Shown: positions 40,677 through 53,900 of the stretch, one piece after another
Numbering within the stretch: position 1 is the stretch's first letter
Layout of the letters: every line of letters begins with the position of its first letter
Assembly (NCBI RefSeq): GCF_964355755.1
Contig: NC_092679.1
Coordinates: 3,286,001 to 3,350,000, forward strand
Length of the DNA: 64,000 nt
Direction of reading: 5' to 3'
Origin: Antedon mediterranea
Lineage: Eukaryota > Echinodermata > Crinoidea > Comatulida > Antedonidae
Notes under the pieces: model-generated
What the model was told of the DNA's origin: nothing
What the model saw: only the letters and a program-made list of their open reading frames with translations
Database searches by the model: none
Position numbers and translations under genes: made by a program

Positions 40677-43006
40677 TCAATCCTGGATATTTGCATTTTC
40701 ACTTGGCATGCTGAGTAATTATTTAACATTATAAACTGACTGTATTAACAACAAACAAAACTTAAATACATACCTGTAATATTCACAATTCATATCAGTT
40801 TTGTTGGAAACTACATGATTATAACAAAATGATATTATTTCATAACTAGGTTATAGTTTCCTTTTCAGTGTTCAATTAATATGATATAATAATACCTGTC
40901 GAACCATCTATAATGTTTATTGTTTCTGTAGTACATATTTGGTCATATGTTTACACAATCTTTAATTGAAACCTATGATTTAATGAGTCAATAAAAAAAG
41001 CCGAATGCAATAAACAAGCTTTATTATATTTAGTATATTTTGTTCTTTCTTTTTTACATCCTACTGTTGTGCCATATAACACTCCTCAAAATGCCACAGA
41101 TATTTTAAGCTTTCATTACAAATGTATAGAACGATTCTATAGTGATTAGTTGAGTGTCATGTAAATAAAATGTAGGCCTACAGTACAAGGTTTTCTATGC
41201 CGCCGGCCTATAAAAACATTCTCAGCCGCCACACCCACATCTCCACTCATTTATATTTAAAAATCCTGGATCCGACTGCCTGTACTACAATACTATGCCA
41301 CATCGCGTGAAAAAAAGTGTATGATTGATAAGCGAGATGTTGGTACGGTGATAAGGCCAGAATCATTAGGGATGTACGGAGGGGCGACACGTGATCCATT
41401 CTCCAACAAATTTATCACAACCATGGAGGTATACCTCCATGTCACAACCAAGGCAATCTAACAACAGGACATTGAGCTCGCCTTGGCAAGATATAGGAAC
41501 AGTCATTTGACCTTATGTCAGGCTGCGAGAAATACCGTATTAACAGTACTGTGTACAGTACTTTCAACTTATAGTGCATGGGGGATGGGGGGGGGGGAGA
41601 ATGCTTTGTTAGATGACGATGATGACAGTAATATTGAAGATGATTCTGATGGTGATGACGTAGGGTTTCTATCATATGAAAATGTTTTCGAACAAGTAGT
41701 GGATATCAGTGTGGGAACCATTATTATTGTTCATTGTTAACTGCATCGGCCATCATAACAATTTCTATTGATTCTAATTCATACACAGCTGTTGTGATGA
41801 TCTAAAGAAAAATCGAATGTGTTATTGCTTTTAAATTCATAAATATAAATAGTGTAGAAATGGTACGTAATCACGACAAATTATAAATGCAAAGAATTTT
41901 CTTGAATTGTGATTTACTTTCACACTTTGTCGAGTTGACAATTACTGCTTGCTTTTTTTTTTTCGTTTGAACTTGTGTTTGACCTTTGTGTTTGACCTAC
42001 ACATTTAATATTAAGTTATTGTACTATACTATATCGGGGGAAAAAAAATTCATTTTAAAATCTTGTTTAGCAATATTGCTAATCAAACTGATTTTGTAGT
42101 CGAGAAACATAGTTTTGTATTGTATTTTGTTCCTATAACATTTTAGAAATGTGTAGCAATAAAGGTTGTTTTGTTGTATAGCTATGCACACTGGTGAAAT
42201 TATTCCCCGACTATTTTTATTTTTAAAAACCTCGATGAAATCAATTCGAGAATGGAAAGAAGAAAAGGAGAAACCGGTAAAACTGAATCTAAGGATTTTT
42301 TAACTGCGAGAATATTAAAAATGTCGTCTAGTTTTTAATATTTTATTCTCATTTTTACACAAATTTCTTTGAATTATTATGAATTGTAATATGTGTAGAT
42401 ATGCTTCTGAAAAGTGTGTGAATATTTAATTTTGTGACTATCGGTTGCTGGTACAAACTTTAAGCGTTAAGTTCACGAATTTACGGTTATCGTATACATT
42501 ATTTACGAGCCTACTAGCTTTATATGACGATTTCTGCATATTTTGTAGGAAAAAGTGTAGTGCCCTTAATGTGGAAAAAGTGGCTTTTTTGTTTAAAAAA
42601 AAATGTCCTGTAAAAATTCTGTTACGGGTTGGAGTATTAGATGCCAATTATCAATTCGTTATCGGATATTTTTCATTATTCGCGGTACTATACGTATCAT
42701 TTATTTGTTTTAACAGAATATAATATACAGTATTAAGTTTAATCTAAATCATAATGAACGGAAAACGTATTTGATACAAAACAGGTATGCAATGAGCCGA
42801 AGCTCCTAAACGCATTACCCTATAATACAGATATCTAATTAGCAAATAAAACAATAAAAGTACAAATAGAAATAAAAAGTAAAAGTAACAAAAGTGAACT
42901 CTACATGAGTGAATATTTATTACGAAACAATTGGTTGTTTGTTATCAATTAGACAGATCAAGGAGTTACTATAAAAGTGGTATAATTAAAGAAATGTGTA
43001 TATATA
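40677..43006. other. Intergenic DNA; perfect palindrome and dispersed repeat
   Basis: ATGGAGGTATACCTCCAT at 41423-41440 is an 18-bp perfect palindrome of the CCATGGAG group. 41448-41562 (AACAACAGGACATTGAGCTC to ACAGTACTGTGTACAGTAC) recurs diverged at 52700-52808. No host gene recognised. Confidence 0.45.
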
Positions 43007-43252
43007 TGAAGGGCTAGTGTTGCCCGAAAGCTCTGCTAACTTTTCTGGCTGTTTACTTTATCGTTTTGATTTAGCTTTTCGCTTTTTATTTTTGTATCTC
43101 CATTGAGATCCAGCCACTGATACCCACAGCATTGTCATTTTTTTCAGTAATTTGCCTTTGGATTTATATATATATACTGTAAAACTCAAAACGATAAAGT
43201 AAACAGCTAGAAAAGTTAGCAGAGCTTTCGGGCAACACTAGCCCTTCATCAG
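43007..43252. mobile_element. Inverted-repeat element with hammerhead-like end (Penelope-like terminal unit?)
   Basis: The arms (43007-43071 and 43186-43248) carry GGGCTAGTGTTGCCCGAAAG in opposite orientations. On the minus strand the intact core is CTGATGA (43252-43246), A, a GGGC...GCCC hairpin and GAAA (43229-43226). The middle (TCCATTGAGATCCAGCCACT...TCAGTAATTTGCC) also occurs at 62657-62735. Confidence 0.6.
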
Positions 43253-43895
43253 TGCAAGTGAGGGAATTTGGATAAAGTCATAGCATATGAGTTGGCAAGT
43301 ACTGCCTGGGTGGACAGGAATAAAAGAAATATAACAATAGAAACAGCGTGTTGAATAGTGGGTGGAGATTGAATAAGAGTAGAAAACAATGAAGGTAGCT
43401 TGGTAGAGATATAAACAATTTTGGAATGGAACTAAAAAAGCTAAAATGGTGGTTAATATTGAAACTTAAATTTTGGTAGTCAATGGAATAATTTTACCGA
43501 TCTGCTATAGTATATATATATATATATATACAGACCGTATATACAGACCGTAATACGATCATTGACCCGGCGCGAAATATGCATTTTGATAATAAAAAAA
43601 AAATGGGAATAAATTAAGACGAAACTAATGACTACGAAGCATAAATCGCATACCTGCTGCAAACGAGTGAATTACCATGAATAATAGATCAATTCATTTC
43701 AGGGCGCGGCGTGCATAGAAAAATAAAACGTCTGAGTAGGCCTATTTATTATATTCGCTTTATATAGAACAAATAATGGTTTTCCTAAAAATTATAAACC
43801 ACGCGCCGATTGGATAGCTTTCAGGGATCACACTGATATAACCTCCTTGAGATTAATACATTATCTAGTAGTACTGTAGTAAGATCTCAGAGAGG

Positions 43896-43904
43896 TATAA
43901 AATA
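43896..43904 (+). promoter_or_regulatory. TATA box candidate for the PLAC8-like gene
   Basis: TATAAAATA in a GC-mixed context, with transcription expected to start about 25-30 bp downstream (near 43930). That leaves a 5' UTR of roughly 280 nt before the ATG at 44210. Confidence 0.45.
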
Positions 43905-44209
43905 CCTTCCTGGTGGTTTGATCAGGGAAGAGTGAATTCCCTGTTAGATTGAAAACACTCGGTCACCCGGAAGTAATTAAAACGCAAACTACTTGCAATA
44001 TATCCTTCAATCGGGATGGCGGAGATATCGACAACAACTACACCGGAAACACTCCCCGCATGCATACATTACCCAGCAGCATTCATTTATTACACACAGT
44101 AGTACAACACAACACTTGTTCTCCGTACGTACTGCTGTTGCCATTTTATTTGTGTTAATTTACTTATTTAAAGGAGTCGATCTTCGTCTTACGTCTTGCA
44201 AGATTAAAG

Positions 44210-45784
44210 ATGGATTATAACAAGGTAAGGCTAGACATAGTCAAGCTGTCTACACCATCCAGTGTTACACAAACTTGAAGACTAAGCAAACGGTATTCGC
44301 AAAAAAACATGCTTATTAATAATTTGGTGGATGGGTGTTTGAAGATGTAGGCCCGACTGATGATATTGGTTGAGGCAGTTTACGCGAAGATATCGCCTCC
44401 AGCACGACCGCTACAGTTGGTAGCATTGGTCAGCACTGTTATTAAATGTTTATTCTAATAATAATCATCATAAATTGTTTGTTTATATATTTCAGATGAC
44501 TACCACTGTTGTTACTCATCAACCAGGCGTTGTTCAAAGCCAAGTAGTGGTACAGGTACGTTAACAGTGGACGCGGAACTTGCCAAGCACATGTTGAAGT
44601 CCGCGGGCGATTATGTAACACTAAGATAACGAAGATGGTGTAGGCATGCGCAGCTGTATGTCACGCTCTATTGCTTCTGCATTTGCTTAAACAAATTATT
44701 CGTCAACAAATTATGTGCACTGATGATTGGTTGAATTACTGTTGTAATTGATTGCAGGTGTAGTTTTAGAGAAGAAGTGGAGTTGACCCCCTTTTTGGGG
44801 TACAGCAACCTCCTAATTATTGCCTAATTTAATTTCAGGTTACTGAACGTGATTGGAGCACAAGTCTCTGTGGCTGTTTTGAAGACATTGGTTCATGTAA
44901 GTTATTTGTTACACAGGTTTATTTTATAATAAAACAATCATGAAACAATACAGAGGCTACTGTATTTTCTAACCACACAATGTATTCCCATTTAAACATT
45001 CAGAGACAGATGCAGGGGCTTCAGCTTGATTGGGGCAACTAAAATAAAATGTTGATATCTATTTTTGGCACAGACAATGAATATATTTAAAAATCCTGTA
45101 TTCACTGTTAACTGTGCTAGTCAGTGAAGAATTAAACAGGACATTAAAATATAATTTTTAATTTATGTAAATTATTTTTAAGGCTTGTGTGGTTGGTTCT
45201 GTGGGCCATGTTTCGCCTGCCAAGTATCCGCCAAGGCCGGTGAGCACTGTTGTGCACCATGTTGTGTTCCAGCCGCCATGATAGCCATCCGGATGAAGGT
45301 CCGAACTCGTCTTAACATCCAGGTATGTTGTTTACAAACATAAATAATTTTAAACTAATTGAATAAACTTAATTGATTAATTAATTTTTATTAATAATAA
45401 ATCAAAGCTTTCCTAGAAACACTTAAACAAAGGAATATTTTAATAATAGTAGTACCTCTGTAGTGACCTTTTTGACAAGCCACGCCCATTTCCAGCTATT
45501 GACAAGACTTGCCAACTGCTAGATTATAAAAATCTGGAGATTAAAAAAAATAACGATGCGAAAAACACAAGATTAATATCTGCTGCCATCTATCTGTTCG
45601 ATTTTTGCTTGTTCCAGACACCAGTAGTAAACTTTATATTTTTTCAAACATATGGTCACGGTTTTCTTTTGTTTCGCAGGGTTCGTTGTGCAACGATTGC
45701 ATACTAGAGACATTCTGTGGCCCGTGCTCAGCTTGCCAGATTTCGCGTGAAATTGATAACTCATGCAACGGTCACCTGATGTAG
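44210..45784 (+). CDS. PLAC8: PLAC8/cornifelin-family Cys-rich protein, 5 exons
   Basis: Small Cys-rich protein of the PLAC8 domain family (placenta-specific 8, cornifelin, plant cell-number regulators), usually membrane associated; its molecular role varies and is not readable here. Exons: 44210-44224, 44496-44555, 44839-44896, 45183-45322, 45680-45784; all borders AG/GT, phases join, 125 aa. The N-terminus (MDYNKMTTTVVTHQPG) is Thr/Val/Gln-rich. The PLAC8 domain starts at about residue 28 (ERDWSTSLCGCFEDIGSCLC) and continues CGPCFACQVS, a CCAPCCVPAAMIAIRMKVRT segment, GSLCNDC and FCGPCSACQISREI. The paired C-x-P-C-x2-C-Q motifs are diagnostic. The start ATG has a good context (AAGATGG); the Met that opens exon 2 is an alternative. 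Possible poly(A) signals AATAAA at about 46378 and 46511. Confidence 0.92.
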
Positions 45785-48700
45785 AGATCGGAGGCAACCA
45801 ACTGGCACCAAGTTCAATTAATATTTAATGTTCATTCAAAGACATTTTTTAAACAAACATATTTTGATATGTATTTCGATATATATTGGTACTCTTGCCA
45901 TCATATATAGGCATCTAGTGACCGAACTAGATTTTTATTAATTTTAAATGTTTTTTAGATTTCTTAATCTTGATATTCGTTAAGTCATTAACTTCCAATG
46001 ACTGGCTTTAATCAATATATATATTTTATAAAAGCGTTGTTTAATACGCAGGGTATGTTGTTTGTATTTATGTCAACATTTAATATTTAGATTCGTATTA
46101 ATATACTAAATATATCTGTTTAGTACCAAATTCATAGTAGCTCTTGGAAACCATTTCAAATGTAGCTTTAAAATTTCAGGAAATCTAGATATTCAAAGGA
46201 CTCAATTTAAACAAACTACAATATATTGCTGTTCCAACGGCATCCTTGGTATAATACTGTATGTATGTTTTTCTGGTATTTCAAATACATTTTTAATGTT
46301 TACAAAAATATTTGGACTTTAAAAATCTGTTTTCGGGAGGGTTGCCGTTTTTCAATCTATGACACAGCCTGATTTTGAATAAAAACATTCCGTATAATAA
46401 ATTGATGAATTAGTGACATGGAACTTTCAACACGCAGACATTGACACATTATATATATATAACATTCCTGCAGTTGTCTTGTAAACAAAATTCCAACTAC
46501 TACTATTCAGAATAAAAAAAATCCTCTTGTTTCGCAATCCATATTCCTATTCTGCTTTTTTTGTAAGTTGACTTGCATTTGGCAGTATATTTACACAATG
46601 AGGGCATTGGCTGTGAAACGAGAGAATTGTAGTCATGGTGTGTGTGTGTTAGTTGTAGTGTAGTCATTATGTAGTGAACTGTTGTGGTATTGTTTGTACA
46701 TAATTGTAGTTGAGAAATTCTACAATGCATGCAGTAGTCTTTTTAATAAATCTCTTGATAATACTAAACTTGTTGGTTGTTTGATTATTCAGACTTATTT
46801 TTTGTGAAAGCAGTTGGCAAAACCAGAGATATCATGTTCATAATAATATATCGTTGACCAAGAAGATAGTGTTACTGATGAAAGAAAAATGGCATATTGA
46901 CGTGTTACCTTATATATTTGAATAAACAACTCAGGAGGGTTTAGTCGAGGGAAGAGGGGTTTTTTTTTAGATGTAATATGGTAGGTAACATGTGTAATGA
47001 AATAAATACCCCTTAGATATGAAAAATACAACACAATATCAAGAAGTAACAAAATGTATTTTATCACATCTCAATATTGTGTTGTGAAATGCATGGTAAA
47101 CTGTAGACCATTTCAATCAATGAATTCTACTACAAATAGAAATGTGTTGTAATATACGGTGGGCATTTATTCAAGGAAATAAATAAAGGCCCAGGCGATT
47201 ATTCGAGGGGGTTATTTTCTTGGGAAGGTTGGGGTTTATTCGAGGGAGGCGTTAATTCTTCACGACTGAACAGCGTTACGAAATCTATTATTTTATAGGC
47301 TACCAATAACAAATTGAATAAATACACTGCCTTGGTAAATTTCATTTCAATAATTTTTTAATGCCAGGCTTTCACATATGGTTAATGCATTTATTATGAG
47401 AACTGAACGTTTACACTTTAGTAAATACAATTTATAACTGCAAAATTAATTAAGATTAATATAAACATTTTTATGCATGATTTTAATAAATTAAAAGCTG
47501 ATAATTATACCATAACAAATGATCTGTTTTATAATTCATTCATAATTTAGAAAAGTTGCTACAAACAAAATACTGTACTGTATACTGTTATATTATAGAG
47601 GGAGATTATAGACTTGAAGTTACCAAACATAATTCAACTTATATGTGTTTATTGGTTTGACCTTGACACTGAGGTCAATGATCAGCATTAATATGAACAT
47701 GGATATGCAAGAACTATAATTATAGAGGGCGACAGACAAGTTAAAAAACAGATGTTTTATTGTTACTTTAATAATAACTTACTCTAAAATTTCATGATTT
47801 AAATTATTTAATTTAATTAATGATTTAAATAATCTAACTGATTTACTAATTGATTACATCATTTAATTTTATTATTCATGATCTTAATAATTTATTGAGA
47901 AGCTTACATATATAATATTATAAGCCAATAACCATTTATGCAAATATTAAAGGTATAAATATATGATTTTACTTGTTAAATTTAAATTACCATATGGCAT
48001 ACATGATTATAATTGTCTTCTTGAGCTTCCATGATGAACAAACAAGAAATTCACATTAAAAAATAATCCTAGTAATTATAAACCATGAAAAATAGATTTT
48101 AAGATTGTTTTGATTCGTGTAAGTAGCCGTATATCCAAGCATCCAAGTTGTTTTCTTGATTAGAATTGTCGTAGTCCTGATTGGTCATTCTGTTTGATGT
48201 CATATATCACATTATTTTCAGTGTTAATCAGTGCATTTATCTAACATGTTACGTGTTTTCACTAGGATTAGTGTGGACCATTAAAAATGATCACTCCTGT
48301 CGCATTTACATATAAATCAGTTTTAATCGATACATCATATTTCTACTAGAACATTTTGATGGAAGTTTGTGGTTGTACTCATGGAAGAAGGAGGTGATAT
48401 TCCAGGATAGGACTGGCAGTTATTCTGATCACAAAGAGACAATATTTCATCACGATGGGATCTGTGGTTGGTTCTGGTTGCTGAATATTACTATTAAAGT
48501 TTGGTTGTATTGTGGAGAAGCGCACTAAGAAAACAGTCCACTGGCATTTTGTTGTAAAACTCTATAATTTCTTAAGATTCCATTTTCTTGTAATTCTCTA
48601 CATTCATTAGGATGTAAGCTGGTACAGTGCAAAATCCAACAAAAAACACGCCCAAAGCAACAAAATTTTCCTGCAGATAAATATAGTTTTTAACTAAAAT

Positions 48701-49268
48701 AATGCCTTAAAAATCAGTTCTTTTATCTACTTTCTATGCATAGTTGGTTATTGTTATTTTTATAGTTAAAAAACTGTTTATTGTTTTGTGTGTTTGGTGT
48801 TCGGGGCAGCATCATGACATGGACAGAACTATAATACTTAGCAAATATTACACACTTTTTGTTTGCAAACTAAATATTGCTACAGTAGTAGACTTCTACA
48901 AAATTGTTTCTGCATTGCCAAAGTTTGTCAACTTATCAAGTGTTTTAGAGTGATGTTGATACAGATTATGTGGGCTGTATAAACCAGTGAATGCACTGAA
49001 GACAATGCAATGAATGGAACTACTGCAGACCTGGGCCTTCCAAATTCTCTGGGAGCCTCCCGAATTTTCATCCAATCTCCCAAATATCTCCTGAAAATTT
49101 TGGTTTTAGATACAAATATTTAACGCTTACTGTCTGAATTCTGTTTTTTTCAAATTTTATTTTTGTATTTAATAATTAGTTGCTAGAGAATGTGTGGTAA
49201 ACTTTAAAATGTAGATTATGCGAGGTATCTTTTTATTTGTTTAAAACCCGTCAAACATGCAAATATGT
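45785..49268. other. 3' UTR of the PLAC8-like gene, then AT-rich intergenic DNA
   Basis: AATAAA at about 46378, 46511 and 46744 are possible ends of the plus-strand transcript. Beyond that I see no gene or clear repeat until the small gene at 49269. 48361-48500 is compositionally mixed, but stops occur in all useful frames. Confidence 0.35.
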
Positions 49269-50047
49269 TTAAAACATGTCAAATTTGTTATGGCTCGGGT
49301 CAGGTGAAGTCGGATCAACATATTGTAGATAAGCCAAACCGGTATGTCCAGAAGGAAAAACTCCCTCCTGTGTGTAAATACCGCGTAATGGGAAAACAAA
49401 ATGATTAGATTACCAGCCAGTCACTAGCTAGGCATGTCTACAACAGAAAATTAGGCCTACTACTAGGCCTAGTATATACAAATATATTATTATACCTGCA
49501 CTACTATTTTATTTATAAAGCAGGAAGGGCAAAAAAAGGCTGCAACAGTGCAAGCAAATCTAAAATTATTAGCGACTCAGAGTAGCCTAGCCTAGATAGG
49601 CCTAGCTAGTAGTAGTAGGCCTAGCCTATATGCCTACTAGCTAGGCTAAATATAGCAGTAGTGAGGTCAAATAGTACTGTAGTGAGTAAGGCGAACTAAC
49701 TAGGTCTATAATACTAAGTAAATAGGCTAGCCGGTACCTAGCCTGGTCGCCGCGCGGCGACTGGTCTGTCCAGAAAAAATACCGGCCCTACTACCTAGAG
49801 GCTACGTTTAGTAGGCCTCTAACTAGGGAGGCCTCTATCTAGGCCTGGCCCTAGGCTAGACTAAGACTAGCCTAGGCCTAGCACTCTAGGCTGTAGCTAG
49901 GCTAGTCCTCTATAATTTGCGGTATATACTCACCCAAGGTTTGTTCGGTCGTGTTGGAGCAGTTAAATGTACGGATCTAGATTGTTGCATCGTGTTTCTC
50001 ACAGCAGGGCTAACCCGCACGAAAGCATTTCTTAGGATTCCAGACAT
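49269..50047 (-). CDS. Probable two-exon small mitochondrial protein, unidentified (70 aa)
   Basis: Exon 1 (50047-49934) encodes MSGILRNAFVRVSPAVRNTM then QQSRSVHLTAPTRPNKPW: basic, Ser/Arg-rich and free of acidic residues, a classic mitochondrial presequence. It ends at TGG followed by the strong donor GTGAGT. A fitting acceptor (TTTACACACAG) opens exon 2 (49367-49269), in frame for 32 codons (EGVFPSGHTGLAYLQYVDPT, ending in NKFDMF) and then TAA. AATAAA lies about 30 nt after the stop. I see no transmembrane segment and do not recognise the family. Exon 1 is the stronger half; exon 2 could be a chance match and another downstream exon could be the true partner. Confidence 0.45.
49440..49910. 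repeat. AGGCCTA-rich patch
   Basis: Overlapping TAGGCCTA, CTAGGC and GCCTAG words fill the intron of the small minus-strand gene. It contains the perfect palindrome GTCGCCGCGCGGCGAC at about 49747. Confidence 0.55.
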
Positions 50048-50182
50048 TTTTTTAAGTGGTGTGGAAAGTGGAAACAACTTCTTTTTAGAACAAAAATGGA
50101 TGCTTGTAACAGAGCGCCCTCAATTGATAAAAAAATTCCTTCTCACAGCTTCAATAGCATGCAGCTGGTACGGGTGGCGTCT

Positions 50183-50221
50183 GACCATGGAGGTATACTA
50201 TTTTTATATCTCCATGGTCTG
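50183..50221. repeat. CCATGGAG palindrome 4
   Basis: GACCATGGAGGTATA and the inverse arm TATCTCCATGGTC around TACTATTTT, just upstream of the small mitochondrial-type gene. Confidence 0.6.
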
Positions 50222-50413
50222 ACATTAGTTTTTAAAGTGTAGGCCCTAATATAATCTCAATATTAATTTATTAAATTTAAATAATTATTAAGACTGTTAG
50301 TCAGAAGATTCCCCATAGCTACTCAATAAAGACATTCATTGCAACTATATAAATAAACTCCATGCTCATTATTCAAGTATTTATTTATTTTTATTTTTAT
50401 TTTTTTCAATTTA

Positions 50414-50456
50414 CGAGGGTGGTCCATCCAGTCGAAGCTGATCATTAGGGACCCTC
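50414..50456 (-). mobile_element. SINE S3 tail fragment
   Basis: GGTCCATCCAGTCGAAGCTG then ATCATTAGGGACCCTCAC matches the tail of the SINE at 37418-37624. Confidence 0.55.
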
Positions 50457-50912
50457 ACAAAAATACAATATGAATGCAACAATAAACATTAAATTAAAAT
50501 AAATATAATTTATAAAGTATGGCGGATCGGAAATGCAATGTAGGCCTACTAATAATTATTGATTATGCAAAGTTTCGTTTTCATTGAATTGTACAAACCG
50601 GGCTATATACGTCCACCACATCTTCATAATATATACATTTTTTTTAATGTATCTTTTATTTGAAATCAATTATGTAAGTTTTTACATACTAGCCTTTGAA
50701 TTTCAGTTTTACTATTGTGTACATAATTGATTTTTTTCATTTGTACACTATTTTACGTATCATAAACGTGCGATAGTCAATAGAAAACTCATCCCTTAAT
50801 TCGATTTAATATTTCAGTGCATACTAATCAGGTCTATAAAATGCTGGTTCTAAAAATGAGAATGGACATGTGTAGGTCGTCACTCGGTGGTATAATGCAT
50901 TGTGTAGGCCTA

Positions 50913-53900
50913 CTATAGTTTTGATCCTATATCCCTCTCATGTACAACCATAGGCGAAACAATTTCTTTCGTCGTGGAGCAACCTAGAAATGATAACAAG
51001 TTAGGCTTATAAATGAAATACATTGCACTATAATGTACGGAATAATGCTCGAAAGGCGCTGCGTGTACGTGTTGATAAAGCTTGGTTCTCAATTGGACGC
51101 ACGCAAGTCTGAGTTGACCAATCACAAACGTTTATTCGTTCGTCTATCACGTCACGATTGGTCAAATTACTTGCGGTGTGCTTACGTCCTTGCGCTGCGT
51201 CCAAAGTGGGAACCACTGCTTTAATAATACTATACGGTGGTACGTGAATAACAACTTACCCATAAATGCCATAGCTGTTGAAAACTCGTCTTTGAGAATA
51301 TCAATAACTTGACTAACGCCCTCATGGCCCTAAAAACGGATAAGAAACATGTAGCTTTTTTCCGTACGTGAATTCGTAACTCAATCGCAACCGTGTTAAT
51401 TACCGTGACAATATAGATCAACGAATTTTGAATTAAAAATAAAGGTAGTTAGTGTCAAAGTGAGTGAATAACAACAACATAAAATAATAAAAAACATTAA
51501 AAATATTAATATAAAACAACTGGTCTCTTAATCTTACGTTGCACGCGAGGCCCCAAATTAGCGGTCGTCCAATGAAAACCGCTCTTGCACCGCGCGCTAA
51601 AGCTTTAAGAACGTCAGTTCCGCGTCGTACTCCTCCGTCCATGTATACCTCAACGCCAGATCCCTCGACGGCAGCAACGACCTCAGAAAGAACATCAATC
51701 TATAAATATTCAATCCGTTATAATCGATTAAACATTTATCTATATTCGCCCCTCAATCCCATCGCTCTAATTTTGAAAGTAACGATCGGTGTGCATGGCC
51801 ATAAAAAACAATCGACGTTAGGTGAAAAGTAGTGGACACAGCGCAATGACGTCGTAAGCGCTCCGCAATCAAGAATATCACATAATAATTTGCTTTTTAT
51901 TGATCAACTCACTTGCCTTGCGCCTACGGAGACGGACGTCGTTGCGTCCTAGTGGGAACAAAGTTTTAAGATCACTATGTACGTTATTGCTTGTATGCTT
52001 CGTTCCCAACCACGCAACACAAGAACGTAAAGCTTGGTTCCCACTAGCGACGCAATACAAGGACGTAACGCAACGCAAGTGAATTGACCAATCACAAGCG
52101 ATGGTTTATTCGCTTGTGATTGCTAACTGTCTATAACTTCGCTTGTCATTGGTTAAAACACTTGCGTTGCGTTTACGTTCTAGTGGGAACCAAGCTTTAG
52201 TAAGCACAACGCTTTGCTTTTGGTTGGTCAACTCGCCTGCGTTGCGTCTACGTCATTGCGTTGCGTCTCTAGTGGAAACCACTAGTAGATAACGTACCGT
52301 AGCAGGTAGGTAATCGAATTGTCTGCCCCCATGATTTGAGACAAGAATTGCATCAGCACCGTTATGTACAGCACGTTTTGCATCAGCACCTGTCATAGAA
52401 AATTCAACCATAATATTATAAAGTTATTACTATAAAATATTCAAAATCTACCATGTGAAACCACCGTAAATCTATTCTACCGGGAATTTAAAAAATAAAG
52501 ATTGTAGTTTTAAATATAAAGTTCTGTCTACACTATCAAACCAGTTTCACAAAAATGTGTGATGTGCCCAAATATGGAAATGATGTAATATCACCGTGTC
52601 CATATATGGACACACATTAAATTTTTTGTTACCTAAAGTTTGATTAGACAGAGCTTAAGAGATATAATGGTTTTGAATTTAGGTCTAAAACGCCTTAATA
52701 GAACCAAGGCATTACAACAGGACACACTGAGCTCCAAGATAGGAACTCGTAACAGTCTTTTGATCTTACGTCTGGCTGCGACAAATACCAACAGTACTGT
52801 ACTATAATTTACATATTCTCTGTTAAAGCTTGGTTCCCACTAGTAGGACGCAATGCAAGAACGTAAGCGCAACGTAAGTAATTTGAACAATCACAAGCGA
52901 TGAATTATTCGAACTGTCGCTTGTCATTGTCCAATTCGGTTGTGTTTCGACTATACGTCCTTGCGTTATGTTCTAGTGGGAAACAAGCTTAAGGGGCGTT
53001 GAACTGATCGTGTCGCAGCAACAGATAAACCCTTTGATCTCGGGATCATGTTAGATTGCCTTGATAACATACCAGTGAGAATACCCTTGACGACTATCGG
53101 TAGACTAGTTATAGATTTCAGCCATCTAAGATCTTTCCATGTAGCCGTACCGTCAATTTGGTTGTCTATAACTTGGATGTCTGCTGTGTCTATATACTTC
53201 AAATTTATGGGTCTAGAAATACAATACATGGTAGGGTGTAAAAAAAATGTTTAGTGTCGTAGTTCAGTGGTCGTTTAGAAGCAAGAATCAACTAATTGTT
53301 CGTTTCTCTCAGTTTCACCAATGCGTCACCAACCTGCGCCCTTCATCATTGCCTAAACCTCTAGTACGGGGCAATGTAAAAACATTACTAAAATATATCT
53401 CCGTTAAATGGCCATGGAGTACGAGGAGCCGTTCGGGACATTGCTAATTTTGTCGTCAGTCTGCACAGTTTTTGTCCTAATAGAATCAATTATGTGTTTA
53501 ATTTTGTCGACGAAATTATTAATTTCCCGAACGGCGCCCCGCTCGAGGACTATTCACGTATACAATATATTTTAGTCCGTTTTTTCTCCTGTAGAACCGA
53601 CACGACTGAAGTGATGATGTGAACATCGTCGCTTCGAAAACGGCGACACAAACAAAATGAATGAACAACCTCAAGTGTGATTCTAGTTGAATCCCTAGGC
53701 CCTGCTTGTCGTACTTGGTTGTTAATTTTCTCTTTGGTATCGGCTGGTCAACGGTCACAACGATGGCTTTAAAACCAGCAGCAACCGCTCGTCTTACGAT
53801 GTTTTCTGTGATTCGTTTATCCTTCAACAACTGAATCTGCATCCAGTAAAGACCGTTTGGTGCCACATCTACAATATCCTCAATTGTATTTGTTGACCAT

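Noticed and set aside
41442-41740. Acidic (Asp-rich) 85-aa open frame on the plus strand with an antisense partner.
   Set aside because: The Asp run comes from GATGATGAC simple sequence, and part of the region is a dispersed repeat also present at 52700-52808.
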